A stretch of DNA of 64,000 bases from Chytriomyces cf. hyalinus JEL632 (Eukaryota > Chytridiomycota > Chytridiomycetes > Chytridiales > Chytriomycetaceae): NCBI GenBank assembly GCA_025435555.1, contig JAIWWG010000057.1, positions 179,131 through 243,130 on the forward strand, written 5' to 3'. Numbering within the stretch: position 1 is the stretch's first letter; the number at the start of each line of letters is the position of its first letter. Positions 44,108-54,653 of this stretch are shown here, in pieces. Made by a program: the position numbers and the translations under genes. The notes below the pieces were generated by a model, which saw only the letters and a program-made list of their open reading frames with translations, was not told where the DNA came from and made no database searches.

Positions 44108-45588
44108 CCTGTCTGTCTTTGTTGCCTGCATGCAACGACGTTTAACATTGTTATCTTTCAAAAAACCACCATCTCCATCCACAATCTGCACAATCTGTAC
44201 AATCTCCCCCAAACAATCTCCATCTCAACAATCTCCATCTCCTAACTCTGTCTGTCTGTCTGTCTATCTGTCTGTTTGTCTGTCTGTCTGCATGACTCAT
44301 GGTGATTTGATTTACATGCTGATGCAGTCAGTCACACTCATTCATACACATGTATCCATATCCATACCTGCATGCATGCATGCACACACACACACACACG
44401 CACAAACACACATCAGTTGAGCAGAGTCAGTCAGTCAGTCAGTCAGTCAATTGTCTGTCACACTTTATCCTTATCTGTTTCAATCAAAGTTAGTTGCCTG
44501 ACAAAAAAACAGATTGCTCAATTTCTACAAAAAAAGCCCATTTGTCTTTTTGTGCAATCAATGGAGCCACCCTTCTTTTCCCAATTCCAATTCCAATTCC
44601 ATCCCCAATCCATTCATCCCAATCCCAATCCCAATCCACCACCCACCCACCCATTATCTATTTTATATCTTTCCTTCAATTTAGATTCGATAAAAATCAA
44701 AAATCTTGGGGTAAAAGTATTCCTTCCTTCCTTCTTCTGGCTTGCGTTACGTTCCGTTCCGTATCTGCTGCGCTGCTGGCATGCCCGCCTGCCTGCCGGA
44801 CTGGCTTCCGCACTTTCCCCGACTGAAACACACTGAGCCATCTCGATCCCAAATCCAACACTCATCCGCCTTATCCCACGCTTCCATTCAGCATGAGCCG
44901 CCAGATTTTACCCTCATCGAGCGTCCCATAACTTTGCGACAAGTTCACGTCCTCCTTCTTCGCACTTTTGTTTTCGCCCCATGAAACTGCATCATCCCAC
45001 CAGGAAAAGAAAACTCTTAAAAAACTACTAAATATTACTCAATAATACGGGGTCCTCAAATTGACCCAATCAGATCGATCGCATAGTTTTATTTTTGCCA
45101 TCCCCGACACACACATGTTCCCGTTTTCCTGAAAGAAAGTGTCACGCACGTTCAGAACCCTGTGAGTGAGACAAAGAAGTTGTGCCGCGACTGGATCCAC
45201 CCCGCCGCTTTTTGCGGAAAGGGAAGGAAGGAAAACGGAGAAAAAAAATAAATGGGGACACGGGCTTGCATTTCAAATGCATGAAAACCAATGGGACGAC
45301 TGTCTCTTGAACGATTATGAGTAGGTGTGTGGACCAAGTGAACGGGATCATCATCGGAGGTTCGGTACTTATTGTATCCAATGGATACCGTGTTTCCAAA
45401 ATGGATCCTCGCAGACATACCAGGGCATGTAAATTGTAAAGTGTACTCGACGTGTATGCCTACTTTGTCTGCATGTATGTGAGTGTGGATTGGCATGAAA
45501 TCATGGATCATAAAAAAGTGACGTGGGTTTCAAATCAACCAATTTCTGTATTTCACTATTTTTAAACTGGGAAACAACACACAACCAC
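43361..45588. repeat. Microsatellite-rich spacer, 2.2 kb
   Basis: No gene recognised. Simple repeats cluster here: poly-T 43477-43499, (GGTT)n near 43760, (CATC)n then (CATA)n at 43930-43995, (CTGT)n at 44065-44116 and 44247-44291, (CATG)n near 44371, (CA)n near 44385, (GTCA)n at 44427-44450, (CCAATT)n and (CCCAAT)n at 44580-44640. Open frames of Cys/Leu/Ser repeats are translations of these tracts. The region holds the promoters of the divergent transporter and first bZIP gene. Confidence 0.85.
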
Positions 45589-47194
45589 ATGTCCGACACA
45601 ACAACCCCTGCCGTTGAGAAAAAGAAGCGCGTGGGTCGCAGGCTCGACGATTCCGCCCCAGCATCGGTATTACCCCCCATCATTCCCAGAACCCATTCTT
45701 TGTGTGAAAACAACCAACACACCCCACCTTTCGGACACAGAGACAACAAGAACTGAACAGAGCCAACGGCAGAAAGTTTCGAGAACGGCAAAAGCAGCAA
45801 CTCACATCTCTCGAAATGCAAGTCCAAGAATTTCATCAACTCACTGATTCGCTTCGAACATCGCTTGCGCTTGTGCGGAAGGAAAAGGAGGACTTGAAGG
45901 ATACGATTCACAAACTTGAGCACTCGAATTCGCTGCTTGTCATGCAACAGCAGCAACAACAACAACAACAACAACAACACAATCAATTAATGCTAGTTGG
46001 ATCCAGTCCTTGTTTCAACTGCGCCGCAGAGGCCCTCAAGGCGCAATTCTTTCATGACGAGAACATTGTTCTGAAAGCAAAACTCGCAGCCCAGACAAAA
46101 GAGTTTGAATCATATTTCGGTCAACCTCAACAAATGGGCGACTTTGAGGTCATGTTTGACGATGTGGTCGTGACCCCGTCTCCCCCTGCTGCTGCTGTGA
46201 CTGCTCATATTAGCCAAGTGTCATTGAGCTTTTTGGATTCAAATACTGTGCCGCAAGACCCGCCGAGCACAGTTGGGAGCGTCTTGAGTGATGATTGGAT
46301 GGATGTATTTGGTTTCGAAAACATTACAAAGACTGCGGAACAAATGTACGGACCGCTAAAGGTTGAATTTGCGCGGTATTCTCTGAATCTGATTCCGCTC
46401 GTGAAAGGGAATCATCATGTCAATATTATCCTCGATTCCCTCGTCGTAAGTATCCTTGTTGCTTTTTCACCCTCAAAAACTGATTCGACTCTTTTTGTCA
46501 CCCCACAACTGAAATACAATTTGACAGGCTGCATCACGCACAAACGATCCATCCAAAGTACGAAAACTCCTAACACGCTCATTTGCAGCCAAACACAAAC
46601 TCTTTACATGTCCATTCATGCACCCGACCCAAACAACACGACGAGCCACAATCGACATTCTCAGCACTTTACAAAATTTCAACACGCAGCATCTCGATTA
46701 CATGCTCAGTCTCATTTCGGATAAGCATCGAATGGAGCAAATGTTTCGCGAGCCTTGCAGGATTCATGAAGGGATTGGGAGGACGCAGGAGGCTTTGAAG
46801 GCGGTTCCGTCGCTTTCGGGTGCGCATCAAGTGATCGATGAGTATGCGATTATTGCGTCGCAGGTGATTTTGGTTATTTGCTGCACTTGTTGGTTTTTTT
46901 TTAGTCAGCTCATTGTTTTACTTATTGTTTTCGGAACCAAACACAAAAAAACAGCCTTTCATTTCACCAGAACTGTTTCTGGAACTTCGACAGCGAATTG
47001 AGAAAATTGAGAGGTGGTGCTTGCCTGGATCGGAAGATGCGAAACGTGTGGAAGACATTTTTGTGACGCATCGTCGGGAAAACAAGGCGCTGATTGTGAG
47101 TTTGTTTATTTTTTTTTGGGAAAGAACTGACTCGTACAACAAAAATCAGACGAAACGACTTGAAGAATCCATGCGAGATTTGGATTTGAGTTGA
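45589..47194 (+). CDS. bZIP transcription factor, cluster copy A
   Basis: Exons 45589-45666, 45741-46445, 46528-46863, 46955-47095 and 47150-47194 give 434 aa. A basic N-terminus (EKKKRVGRRL) leads to the bZIP basic region NRANGRKFRERQKQQ, related to the YAP/AP-1 type NRxAQRxFRER but with NG for AQ. A leucine/aliphatic zipper follows (LEMQVQEFHQLTDSLRTSLA). Then come a polyQ tract (10 Q), a CFNCAAEALKAQFF motif, and a conserved C-terminal module with KTAEQMYGPLKVEFARYSLN, HLDYMLSLISDKHRMEQMF, AHQVIDEYAIIASQ and RWCLPGSEDAKRVEDIF. The polyQ-bearing copy of three paralogues in tandem. Confidence 0.85.
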
Positions 47195-47643
47195 AATCCT
47201 ATTTGTTGGGCTGTGGGTCATGACTCTTGTCCAATAAAGGCAACCTGTTCTGACCTTCCCTCCCCCCCCCACTTCCCACGATCCGATGAGCAGACTTACA
47301 GGATGTCCACCCGCAGACGTGCAAACAGAAAGATTTTGAACAGCGCAGTTTTTTACTTTTTTACCAAAACTGATCGATCTATCTGGGACAATTTGATTGA
47401 CATTTGATTCCAAATCATTTTCATACACTTGTCAAGACCTCGAGTGTATGCGACCGAGCGATTCAGTCAACATGATCCCAACTCAACCCCTCCCCCCCCT
47501 TTCTCGCACTGACCCCGCGTCTTCTTGAACACTTTGTTTTGGTTCAAATTCCGCCGAGGCTGCTTACGTAAATTAGAAAAAAAAGGATCGATATTTTTTT
47601 TTTTGCTTGCCCAAAAATAGCCTTTGGATTTCAAAAAAGACGG
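47195..47643. promoter_or_regulatory. Spacer between bZIP copies A and B
   Basis: No gene. C-rich tracts (47262-47271, 47488-47497) and a T-tract before the next start; should carry the promoter of copy B. Confidence 0.4.
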
Positions 47644-49244
47644 ATGTCTGATTCACAAAGCGAGGCTCCCGAGAAGAAGCGCGTTGGTCGAAAGCTCGCA
47701 CATACAACCCCTGCATCGGTATGGCCCCTCCGTACTTTCATGTTCACAAGCATCCTCATCACCAAAGACAACATCCACCCAAAACTCTATGAAACCGCCC
47801 CCATTGTTTCCCTCTAGCGACACCAAGAACTCAACAGATTGAATGGAAGAAAGTTTCGAGAGCGCCAAAAGCAGCAATTGGCGTCTCTCGAGAAACAAGT
47901 CGCCGAATTCCACGATCTCAGCCAGTCGCTGCGACTGTCTCTATCACTGCTGCAGAGGGAAAATAACGGTTTAAAGGACACGATTCAGAGTATTCAGCAG
48001 TCCAATGCACTGTTACTAGCGAAGCAACAGCAAGCAGAGCTGCGGGGCGTCGAAAACCAGTACCGTCCGAACGATTGCATCAACTGCGCCAATGAAGCTC
48101 GGAAAGCTCAGTTTTACTATCAAGACAATCTTGCGCTCCAAGCACGGCTTGAGGCTCAGACGAGGCAGTTTGAGTTGGAGCGGTATCATTTGACGCAGGC
48201 TGCTGGGACAATGAACTTGACGAATGGATTGGACATGCTCGGAATGGTTTCACCCCCACCTGCTCCGCTGCGCATCAACAATAGTCAGACGCCAATGTTC
48301 AAGTTGGAGGCATCGATGTTAAAAAACAATGATGCGAGTTTGTCTACGGGGACGCTGAGCGATGAATGGTCCGATGTTTCCGGGAATGAGAATGCCGTCA
48401 AGACTGCGGAACAAGTACATGGCCCATTGAAGGTGGAATTTGCGCGGTATTCTTTAAACATGTTTCCACTGTTGAAGGGACACCATTTCTTGAATGTGTT
48501 TTTGGATCCTCTTGTGGTACGTTTTTTTTTCTATTCGTTGTTTCATGCTCCTATTCCTCTCATCCTTTTTTTTTTTTCACATCTTTCAGGCTGCTTCTCG
48601 AACAACAGACCGTGCCAAGCTGCGGAAACTGTTGACAAAGTCGATTGGAGCACAACATAAAATCCTCGAGCTTTCTTTACTCCATTCCACCAAGGCAGAC
48701 CATGACGCCATTTTCGACACCCTCCACACCCTTCGCAGTTTCAACGCCCTGCATTACGATTACATGCTTGATTTGGTTTCGGACAAGGATGGAATGGAGC
48801 GTCTGTTTCTGACGCCGTGTGATATTCGTCCAGTGATTCGGAAAACTCAGCAGGCTTTGAAAGCGGTTCCTTCGCTTGCGGACGCACACCGTGTGATTGA
48901 TGAGTATGCAATTATTGCGTCACAAGTGAGTTTGTTGTGCTTTTTTTCCGACTTTCCTTGTTGCGGCAGTTGAAGTTGAAATGTTGACTTGACAACTCAG
49001 CCGAAACTTACGCCTGAGCTGTTTATGGAGCTGCGGAATCGATTGGGCAGGATTGAGAGGTGGTGCATTCCCGAGACGGAAGATGCGAAGCGGGTTGCCG
49101 AAATCTGGACTACTCACCGTCGCGAGAATAATGCATACATTGTGAGTGGACTGTTTGTTATGTGTGTGCTGTACGTACTGATCCTTTTCGACTGTTCAGG
49201 TAAACCGGCTGGAAGAGGCCACAAGAGGTTTAGATCTGAGTTGA
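47644..49244 (+). CDS. bZIP transcription factor, cluster copy B
   Basis: Exons 47644-47718, 47818-48516, 48590-48925, 49001-49141 and 49200-49244 give 431 aa. Basic region NRLNGRKFRERQKQQ, zipper LEKQVAEFHDLSQSLRLSLS, CINCANEARKAQFYY, KTAEQVHGPLKVEFARYSLN, YDYMLDLVSDKDGMERLF, AHRVIDEYAIIASQ and RWCIPETEDAKRVAEIW. Exon lengths 336, 141 and 45 and all intron phases equal those of copies A and C. Closest to copy A by inspection. The C-terminal module outside the bZIP is not a family I recognise. Confidence 0.86.
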
Positions 49245-49375
49245 CAAACACTTTTGCCAAGAGGGGATATTTGCATGAATGAGAAGTTAATAAATTTAAT
49301 GTTGACGTTGCTCGATTCTGATTGGCTGAACGGCACTTCCGCATTTTGGCGGAAATTGCATTTTTAAACAAAAAA

Positions 49376-50976
49376 ATGATGCACCAGATTGACCTGCCGC
49401 TCTCCGCACCAAGTCGTCCAGTGTCACACCCACCCCCCGATGAACAGCAACCCCCCAAAAAGAAGCCAAATGTCGGTCGCAAAATAGATCCAAACATTCC
49501 TCCAACGGTAACTTGCTTTCCCCCCTTCCCCCATTCCATCCGGCTTGGGAACGCTCACTCATCCATCCACACACCCAACCCCACCTACAACGATCATCTC
49601 CTACAACAGAGACAGCAGGAGCTCAACAGAGCCAACGGCCGAGCGTTTCGAGAGCGTCAGAAGCAACAGTTTGCATCCCTCCAAATGCAAGTGGCCGAGT
49701 TCCACGACTTGACCAACTCCCTTCGTCAGTCGCTCTCACAGCTTCAGGATGAGAACAATGGCCTTCGATCAACGATTTCTCAACTAGAAACAGCGAATGC
49801 GACACTATTGATGCATACACCTCCGCCTCGGATTGTAGGACCGCCCTGTACCGCTGCTGCTGCTGTCGGTGGGCACAACTGTGCTGCAGAATCAGAACGG
49901 TGCGTGATGCTTGAAACCAAAGTTGCGCAACTGGAAGCCAAGTTGAAAGAGTATGAAAAGCCGTGGGGGTACCAGCAGATGGTGTCGGCATCGACGCTCT
50001 TGGCAAGCTTTGATTTTGTGTTTGGAGCGCCGACTGACTCGAGCGTCACTTCTTCTTCGCCGGATCGATTGCGTAACGGGTCTCCTGAAAGCATTAATTC
50101 GAGCGTGGATGTGAAGAATGAGGACTTTGAAAATGGGTCTCTGAAGACGTCGGAGCAGTTGTTTGGCGGCATCAAAGTGGAGTTTGCTCGGTACTCTCTG
50201 CAAAGCATCGATTCTTTGAAAGGGAATCCGCTTATTGACCAGGCCCTGGATTCGTTGATTGTGAGTCTTTTTTGCCCCCACTTCGAAAAAACCCAAACAC
50301 TGTGGTTTACAAAAACCTGGTTCTTTTGTTTCCAGAGCGCATCCAAAACTTGCGAAAAACAAAAGCTGCGAAAATATCTCATGCGCACATTCATGGCCCA
50401 GGCAAAGATCCTCAGCACCATCACTGCCTTCATCAACCGCAAAGACCACTGCCAAATCCACGACATTTTCAACACCCTCCGCGCATTCAATCGGCAACAC
50501 TTGGACTATATGCTGGACATGATTGTCGACAAGGAAGACTTGAAGCGGCTGCTTCATGAACAGCGACCGGTATCACCTGAGACGGAGATGCTCGCCACGT
50601 CTCTCAAAGAAATTCGATCGCTGGCTTCAGCTCATGCCGTGATTGATGAGATTTGTATACTGTCATCGCTGGTGAGTCGTGCAAAATTCGTTTGGGGGGT
50701 GTTGAACCTGACACTTCTTTTTTTGCAGCCGAAAGTGACCCCCGAAATTCTGATGGAACTGCGGAAACGGAGAGAGATTCTGGAAAATCTTTGTGTGCCT
50801 GGATCCGAGGAATCCCATCGGCTCCGTTTTGCAATGAAAAAGCATCGACCTGGAAATAAGGAAGACATGGTACGCTGAATTTTATTTATTTTATTGAAGC
50901 ATGGTGTTTTAACATGTCGCATTGGTAACAGATGAGACGGCTGGAAGAGGCGATGAATGAGTTAGATGTGAATTAG
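49376..50976 (+). CDS. bZIP transcription factor, cluster copy C
   Basis: Exons 49376-49507, 49610-50260, 50336-50671, 50729-50869 and 50932-50976 give 434 aa. The N-terminus is longer and Pro-rich. Basic region NRANGRAFRERQKQQ, zipper LQMQVAEFHDLTNSLRQSLS, a shortened Cys motif (GHNCAAESERCVML), KTSEQLFGGIKVEFARYSLQ, HLDYMLDMIVDKEDLKRLL, AHAVIDEICILSSL and NLCVPGSEESHRLRF. The most diverged of the three copies, yet with identical exon sizes 3-5. Begins 131 bp after copy B ends. Confidence 0.86.
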
Positions 50977-51266
50977 TAGTAGCAGTAGCAGTAGTAGTTG
51001 TTGTAGTTTAATAAATTGGTACTTATTTTTCTTGACTGCTGAAGAGCCGGTACTGGTCGCTTCATTTGTTACCAAACGCAAGACGCGAATCGGTGGTTTG
51101 GATTGACTCGTGTGACGCACCCCTGACTCGCAATTTATGCTTCGAGAAAGAAATTCAACAGTTTCTCGCAAAACCACCTCACACCGAAAACTTGATAAAC
51201 AAACGTATTCCACCCACACCTCCACTACCATGCATTGACTGAATCAAAAAAAAAAACAACAACCAG

Positions 51267-51746
51267 ATGGCCGTATACTTCAAACCAATCGCGAACGAGT
51301 TTGACCGCTTCCTGAACGCCCACCTCAACTCCCTGAGCAGCACCAACGATCCCGAGAGCAACCAACCTGGCGCTACCGCCGAAAACCGCAACAAAATGTC
51401 AAAGTACTGGGGCGGCTCCTTCAACGCGCGCCTGGATCTCACCGAGACGCCAAACAACTACCTCGTTCATGCCGACTTGCCAGGGATCCCAAAGGATCAA
51501 GTCCACATCTCGGTCAAAGATGACATTTTGACGCTGAGTGGGGAGAGAACCCCTCAGAAGCAAGAAGGCAAGGACGTGCACAAACATATTGTGGAGAGAA
51601 GTCAGGGCAAGTTTTCGAGAAGCTTGCGCTTGCCGCCGAACGCGAATGTGGACGACATTAAAGCCACGATGGAGCATGGAGTTCTGGAGCTTGTTGTGGG
51701 AAAGAAGGAGAAGGAAGATGGCACTAAAACGATAGCGATTCAGTGA
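51267..51746 (+). CDS. Small heat shock protein (Hsp20/alpha-crystallin)
   Basis: Intronless, 159 aa. N-terminal arm to about residue 45, then an alpha-crystallin domain: FNARLDLTETPNNYLVHADL, PGIPKDQVHISVKDDILTLS, GERTPQKQEGKDVHKHIVER, FSRSLRLPPNANVDDIKATM and the closing GVLELVVGKK. ATP-independent holdase chaperone, cytosolic by lack of targeting signals. A heat-shock-element-like cluster (TTCGAGAAAGAAATTC, 51141-51156) lies about 120 bp upstream; the spacing of its third unit is imperfect. Lack of introns is usual for heat-induced genes. Confidence 0.95.
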   Translation: MAVYFKPIANEFDRFLNAHLNSLSSTNDPESNQPGATAENRNKMSKYWGGSFNARLDLTETPNNYLVHADLPGIPKDQVHISVKDDILTLSGERTPQKQEGKDVHKHIVERSQGKFSRSLRLPPNANVDDIKATMEHGVLELVVGKKEKEDGTKTIAIQ

Positions 51747-52059
51747 TTGGCATTGGCATTGGCATTGGCTGCACTGAGTGTTTGTGGGTTGAACTTGTGA
51801 TGTTGGTTATGCTGTCTCTGTCTGTCGTAGCTGTCTTTGCTGTCTTTGCTGGTGGCTCTGTTTCTTGTCTTGCACTGTATCTGTAATAAAGTCTCGCCCC
51901 ATACCAAGACGAGTCACGCTGGGTCTGTGTTCATGCACCGCGCCTCTCCGGGTCATACTTTGAACTGTTAAAACTTAAACCATAAACTATAACAATTTTT
52001 GTTGAGAACAAAGGATATCTTCTGGAAGCACCCCAGGATTCAGCCAAATACCGCAGAGT
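51747..52059. other. Spacer with short tandem repeats
   Basis: Four tandem copies of a TTGGCA unit directly after the Hsp20 stop (51748-51771) and TGTCTTTGC repeats near 51833-51850. An AATAAAG signal lies at 51893. No gene seen. Confidence 0.5.
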
Positions 52060-54071
52060 ATGTGGTCATCGGCACCGCCCTCAAAGGAGGAGGACTGGCC
52101 CATGGAGAGCAGTCCTCCGCCACAGCTGACCACCGATCTGCATCCCAGCTACTCCCACCCACCCCACTCTTCACATCCATCCCTCCCCGTCAACCCACTC
52201 AGCGAAACTAGCTCAGTCAGCAGCAATGACAGCTGCCAGATGGACGTGACCTGTCTGCAGCGGCTCCACTTTGACGTTGATAAGCGTCCGTTCCCGTCGA
52301 TTCTCCCTCTCGTCCAGCCCATGGAGACGCTCCACGAAGAGCGTTTCTCTCCGAAAGAAAGTGTCAAGGATGATTTGGATTTGACGCACTTTTGGGTTGG
52401 CTCCGCGCGGGCCTCTGTTGCAGTCTCACCCACGAACCAGCAACAAACCTTTTTTTTCAACATCATCTCGCCGTCTCCGGTGACGTCTCCGTTGCAGTCT
52501 CCTTATGTCCCGCAGTCGGGTGGTGAGTACCCAGTTCTTGGCTTTTCTGGACGAAACGAATCATATTATTTCTTTGGGTCCCTTGTTAAACGAATCTCAA
52601 TCGGGAACACTGCACAGGATTTGCAACGCAAGAACGAGTGTCCACAGTGTCAACAGAAACTCTCGTTCACGAACATCGATCCTCGCAATCCTCGCTGGTG
52701 TATTCTGGACAACAGCAGCCGCTTCTTCAATCATCTCCAAGCAAAGATGTTCGGTATCGTGATTCTGCGCAAACGCTTACGAAAGGCGGGCAAGGGTCAG
52801 TGTCAAATCGGAGCAGCAGCGCAGTAATAAATGCGGCGCACGTGACCGAAGAATGTTTGGTGGTGGCGGAGACGGCGGCGAGCGAAAGGGAACCGTCCAG
52901 TTGGAAGCGCATGTTCAAAAGGACTGTACGAAAGGATACCATCGGTTCGAAAGAAAGCGTGTCCACACTCTATTCATCGACTGCGACTGTTCTGAATCGT
53001 GACTCTGTGCAAGAGTCTGGACGAGATTCGGTCAAAACCGAAGCCGATCTCAAAGAACAGTGCCCAGAAAAGAAGCCGAAAGGTTTCAAACGATTTCTGA
53101 AAAAGACCACGGCGTTTTTTCGATCCAGCAGCAAATCCCAAAAGAAGCCGGAAACTGTGCTCAAGATGGATTCGAAATTACACGGGCCCGGATTCAATCT
53201 TTCTGACGGCAGCAACTCTGCCCTTTACTCTACACTATCATCCGAACCCACACAAACTAAAAATGTCTCCCCTCCATCAACATTGACAAAAAGTTCCAAA
53301 AAGGACTCCAATTCTTCTGCAACCACACTACCACAAGGAACACCCCGAAAATCCCCCTTCGGCTCCGTTGACAATGAATCCCGCGATCAAACACGTCTTA
53401 AACCTACCGACAGCCCCATTGTCAGCAACGAAACCATGGAAAGCCTCGACCGTGGGCGAATGACTTGGAAACTCATGGGCCAAACGAGCCACTTAAAAGC
53501 CGAATACCTCTATGCCACTGCGCTTGCTAAAAACGAGTCTCTTCTTGCAAGCTACAACAGCTCGTTATTGCATCCGAGTAATCCAAGCTCTTCATGTGGA
53601 ACAGGTGGATGCGGCGCGGGAAGTCACCGAGATTATTATGCATCCTCGGATGGCGGAGAAAGTCGCAATGCGAGTATGGATCGATTACAGATACCTACTG
53701 CGACAGATTCAGGAACCAAAACTGCGAGCAACTCACATCTCGTACCACCGAATACTACGATGCAGCGAAATCACGCTGGGCAATGCCGTGCTGGAAACGG
53801 GCTTGCATCTTTGGATCCGCGTTTATCGCTTGAACGGCCTGATTCTACCAAATCAATGTCTGCAGCAGAAAAACTTGAAACGAATGGACGTAGTCGGTCG
53901 TCACCCGCGATTGTCATAAGTATCGGCGGATTTCAGGATTTGAAGTTGACGGTTGGGGTAGAGCTGGCGAAGCTGTATTACGATATCTGTGTGAGTGGGT
54001 TGGATGTGGATGAGATTGCGGAGCGGGCTGCTTCAGGGGAGTATTTGAACGATGAGGACAAAGACGATTAG
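52060..54071 (+). CDS. Ser/Thr-rich protein without recognised domain
   Basis: Exons 52060-52522 and 52618-54071 (95-nt intron) give 638 aa. Almost entirely low-complexity, rich in Ser, Thr, Pro and charged residues, with basic patches (SSWKRMFKRTVRK, KKPKGFKRFLKKTTAFFRSS) that could bind membranes or nucleic acid. An ordered C-terminus (LTVGVELAKLYYDICVSGLD) has an acidic end (EYLNDEDKDD). No catalytic motif seen; function not proposed. Confidence 0.7.
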
Positions 54072-54256
54072 GAGTTGAAAAAAAGAAGGCGTATACTTAT
54101 TCTTGTTGTGTACATGCATCATGGGGGGCTGTTTTCTTTGAACTGGCATGAAAACTGGCATAAAGGACTTATTTGCAATAATGAAATCGTCATACAGACT
54201 CGCGGCTTGGATTGTCACTGCAGGTATGAGAGGATTGGAAGCTGCTCTAAAAAAGA

Positions 54257-54329
54257 TGTTCTCGCCCGGGATCGAACCGGGGACCACAAGTGTGTTAGAC
54301 TTGTGTGATAACCACTACACCACGAGAAC
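54257..54329 (-). tRNA. tRNA-Val(AAC)
   Basis: Acceptor GTTCTCG pairs perfectly with CGAGAAC. Anticodon stem CAAGT/ACTTG encloses loop CTAACAC with anticodon AAC. The T-arm is CCCGG-TTCGATC-CCGGG. No intron. Its 5' end is 7 bp from the LTR of a Ty3-like element. Confidence 0.96.
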
Positions 54330-54336
54330 TTTTGCT

Positions 54337-54653
54337 TGATAGGGAATTGACCAAGAGCTGCGGCGTGGCTACGTGATCAATTTAAGGAGTTTGGATTGAG
54401 TTGGAGAGTGCTAAGAACAGAGAGAAGATTGAGAGGAGACTGATCTTTATTGAAGTGATAACGTGCGCTTTAAATAGCGTTACTGAATAAAGAGGAAAGA
54501 AACGATTGGTGATGAGGCGTTGTGGAGGTGATGTCATTGTGTACAGTCAAGAAACGATTGGTGATGAGGCATTGTGGAGGTGATGTCATTGTGTACAGTC
54601 AAGAAACGATTGGTGATGAGGCATTGTGGAGGTGATGTCATTGTGTACAGTCA
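54337..54653 (-). repeat. 3' LTR of Ty3-like element 1, 5'-truncated
   Basis: Begins on the plus strand with TGATAGGG and matches 58984-59300 base for base apart from one noticed difference (GTACAGTCA against GTACGGTCA). It lacks the terminal 64 bp present in the other LTR. Contains three tandem 52-bp units (54499-54654). Preceded by TTGCT (54332-54336), the target-site duplicate. Confidence 0.9.

Noticed and set aside
43910-44836. Open frames of Cys-Leu-Ser-Val and His-Thr repeats
   Set aside because: Direct translations of CTGT, CATA and CA microsatellites.
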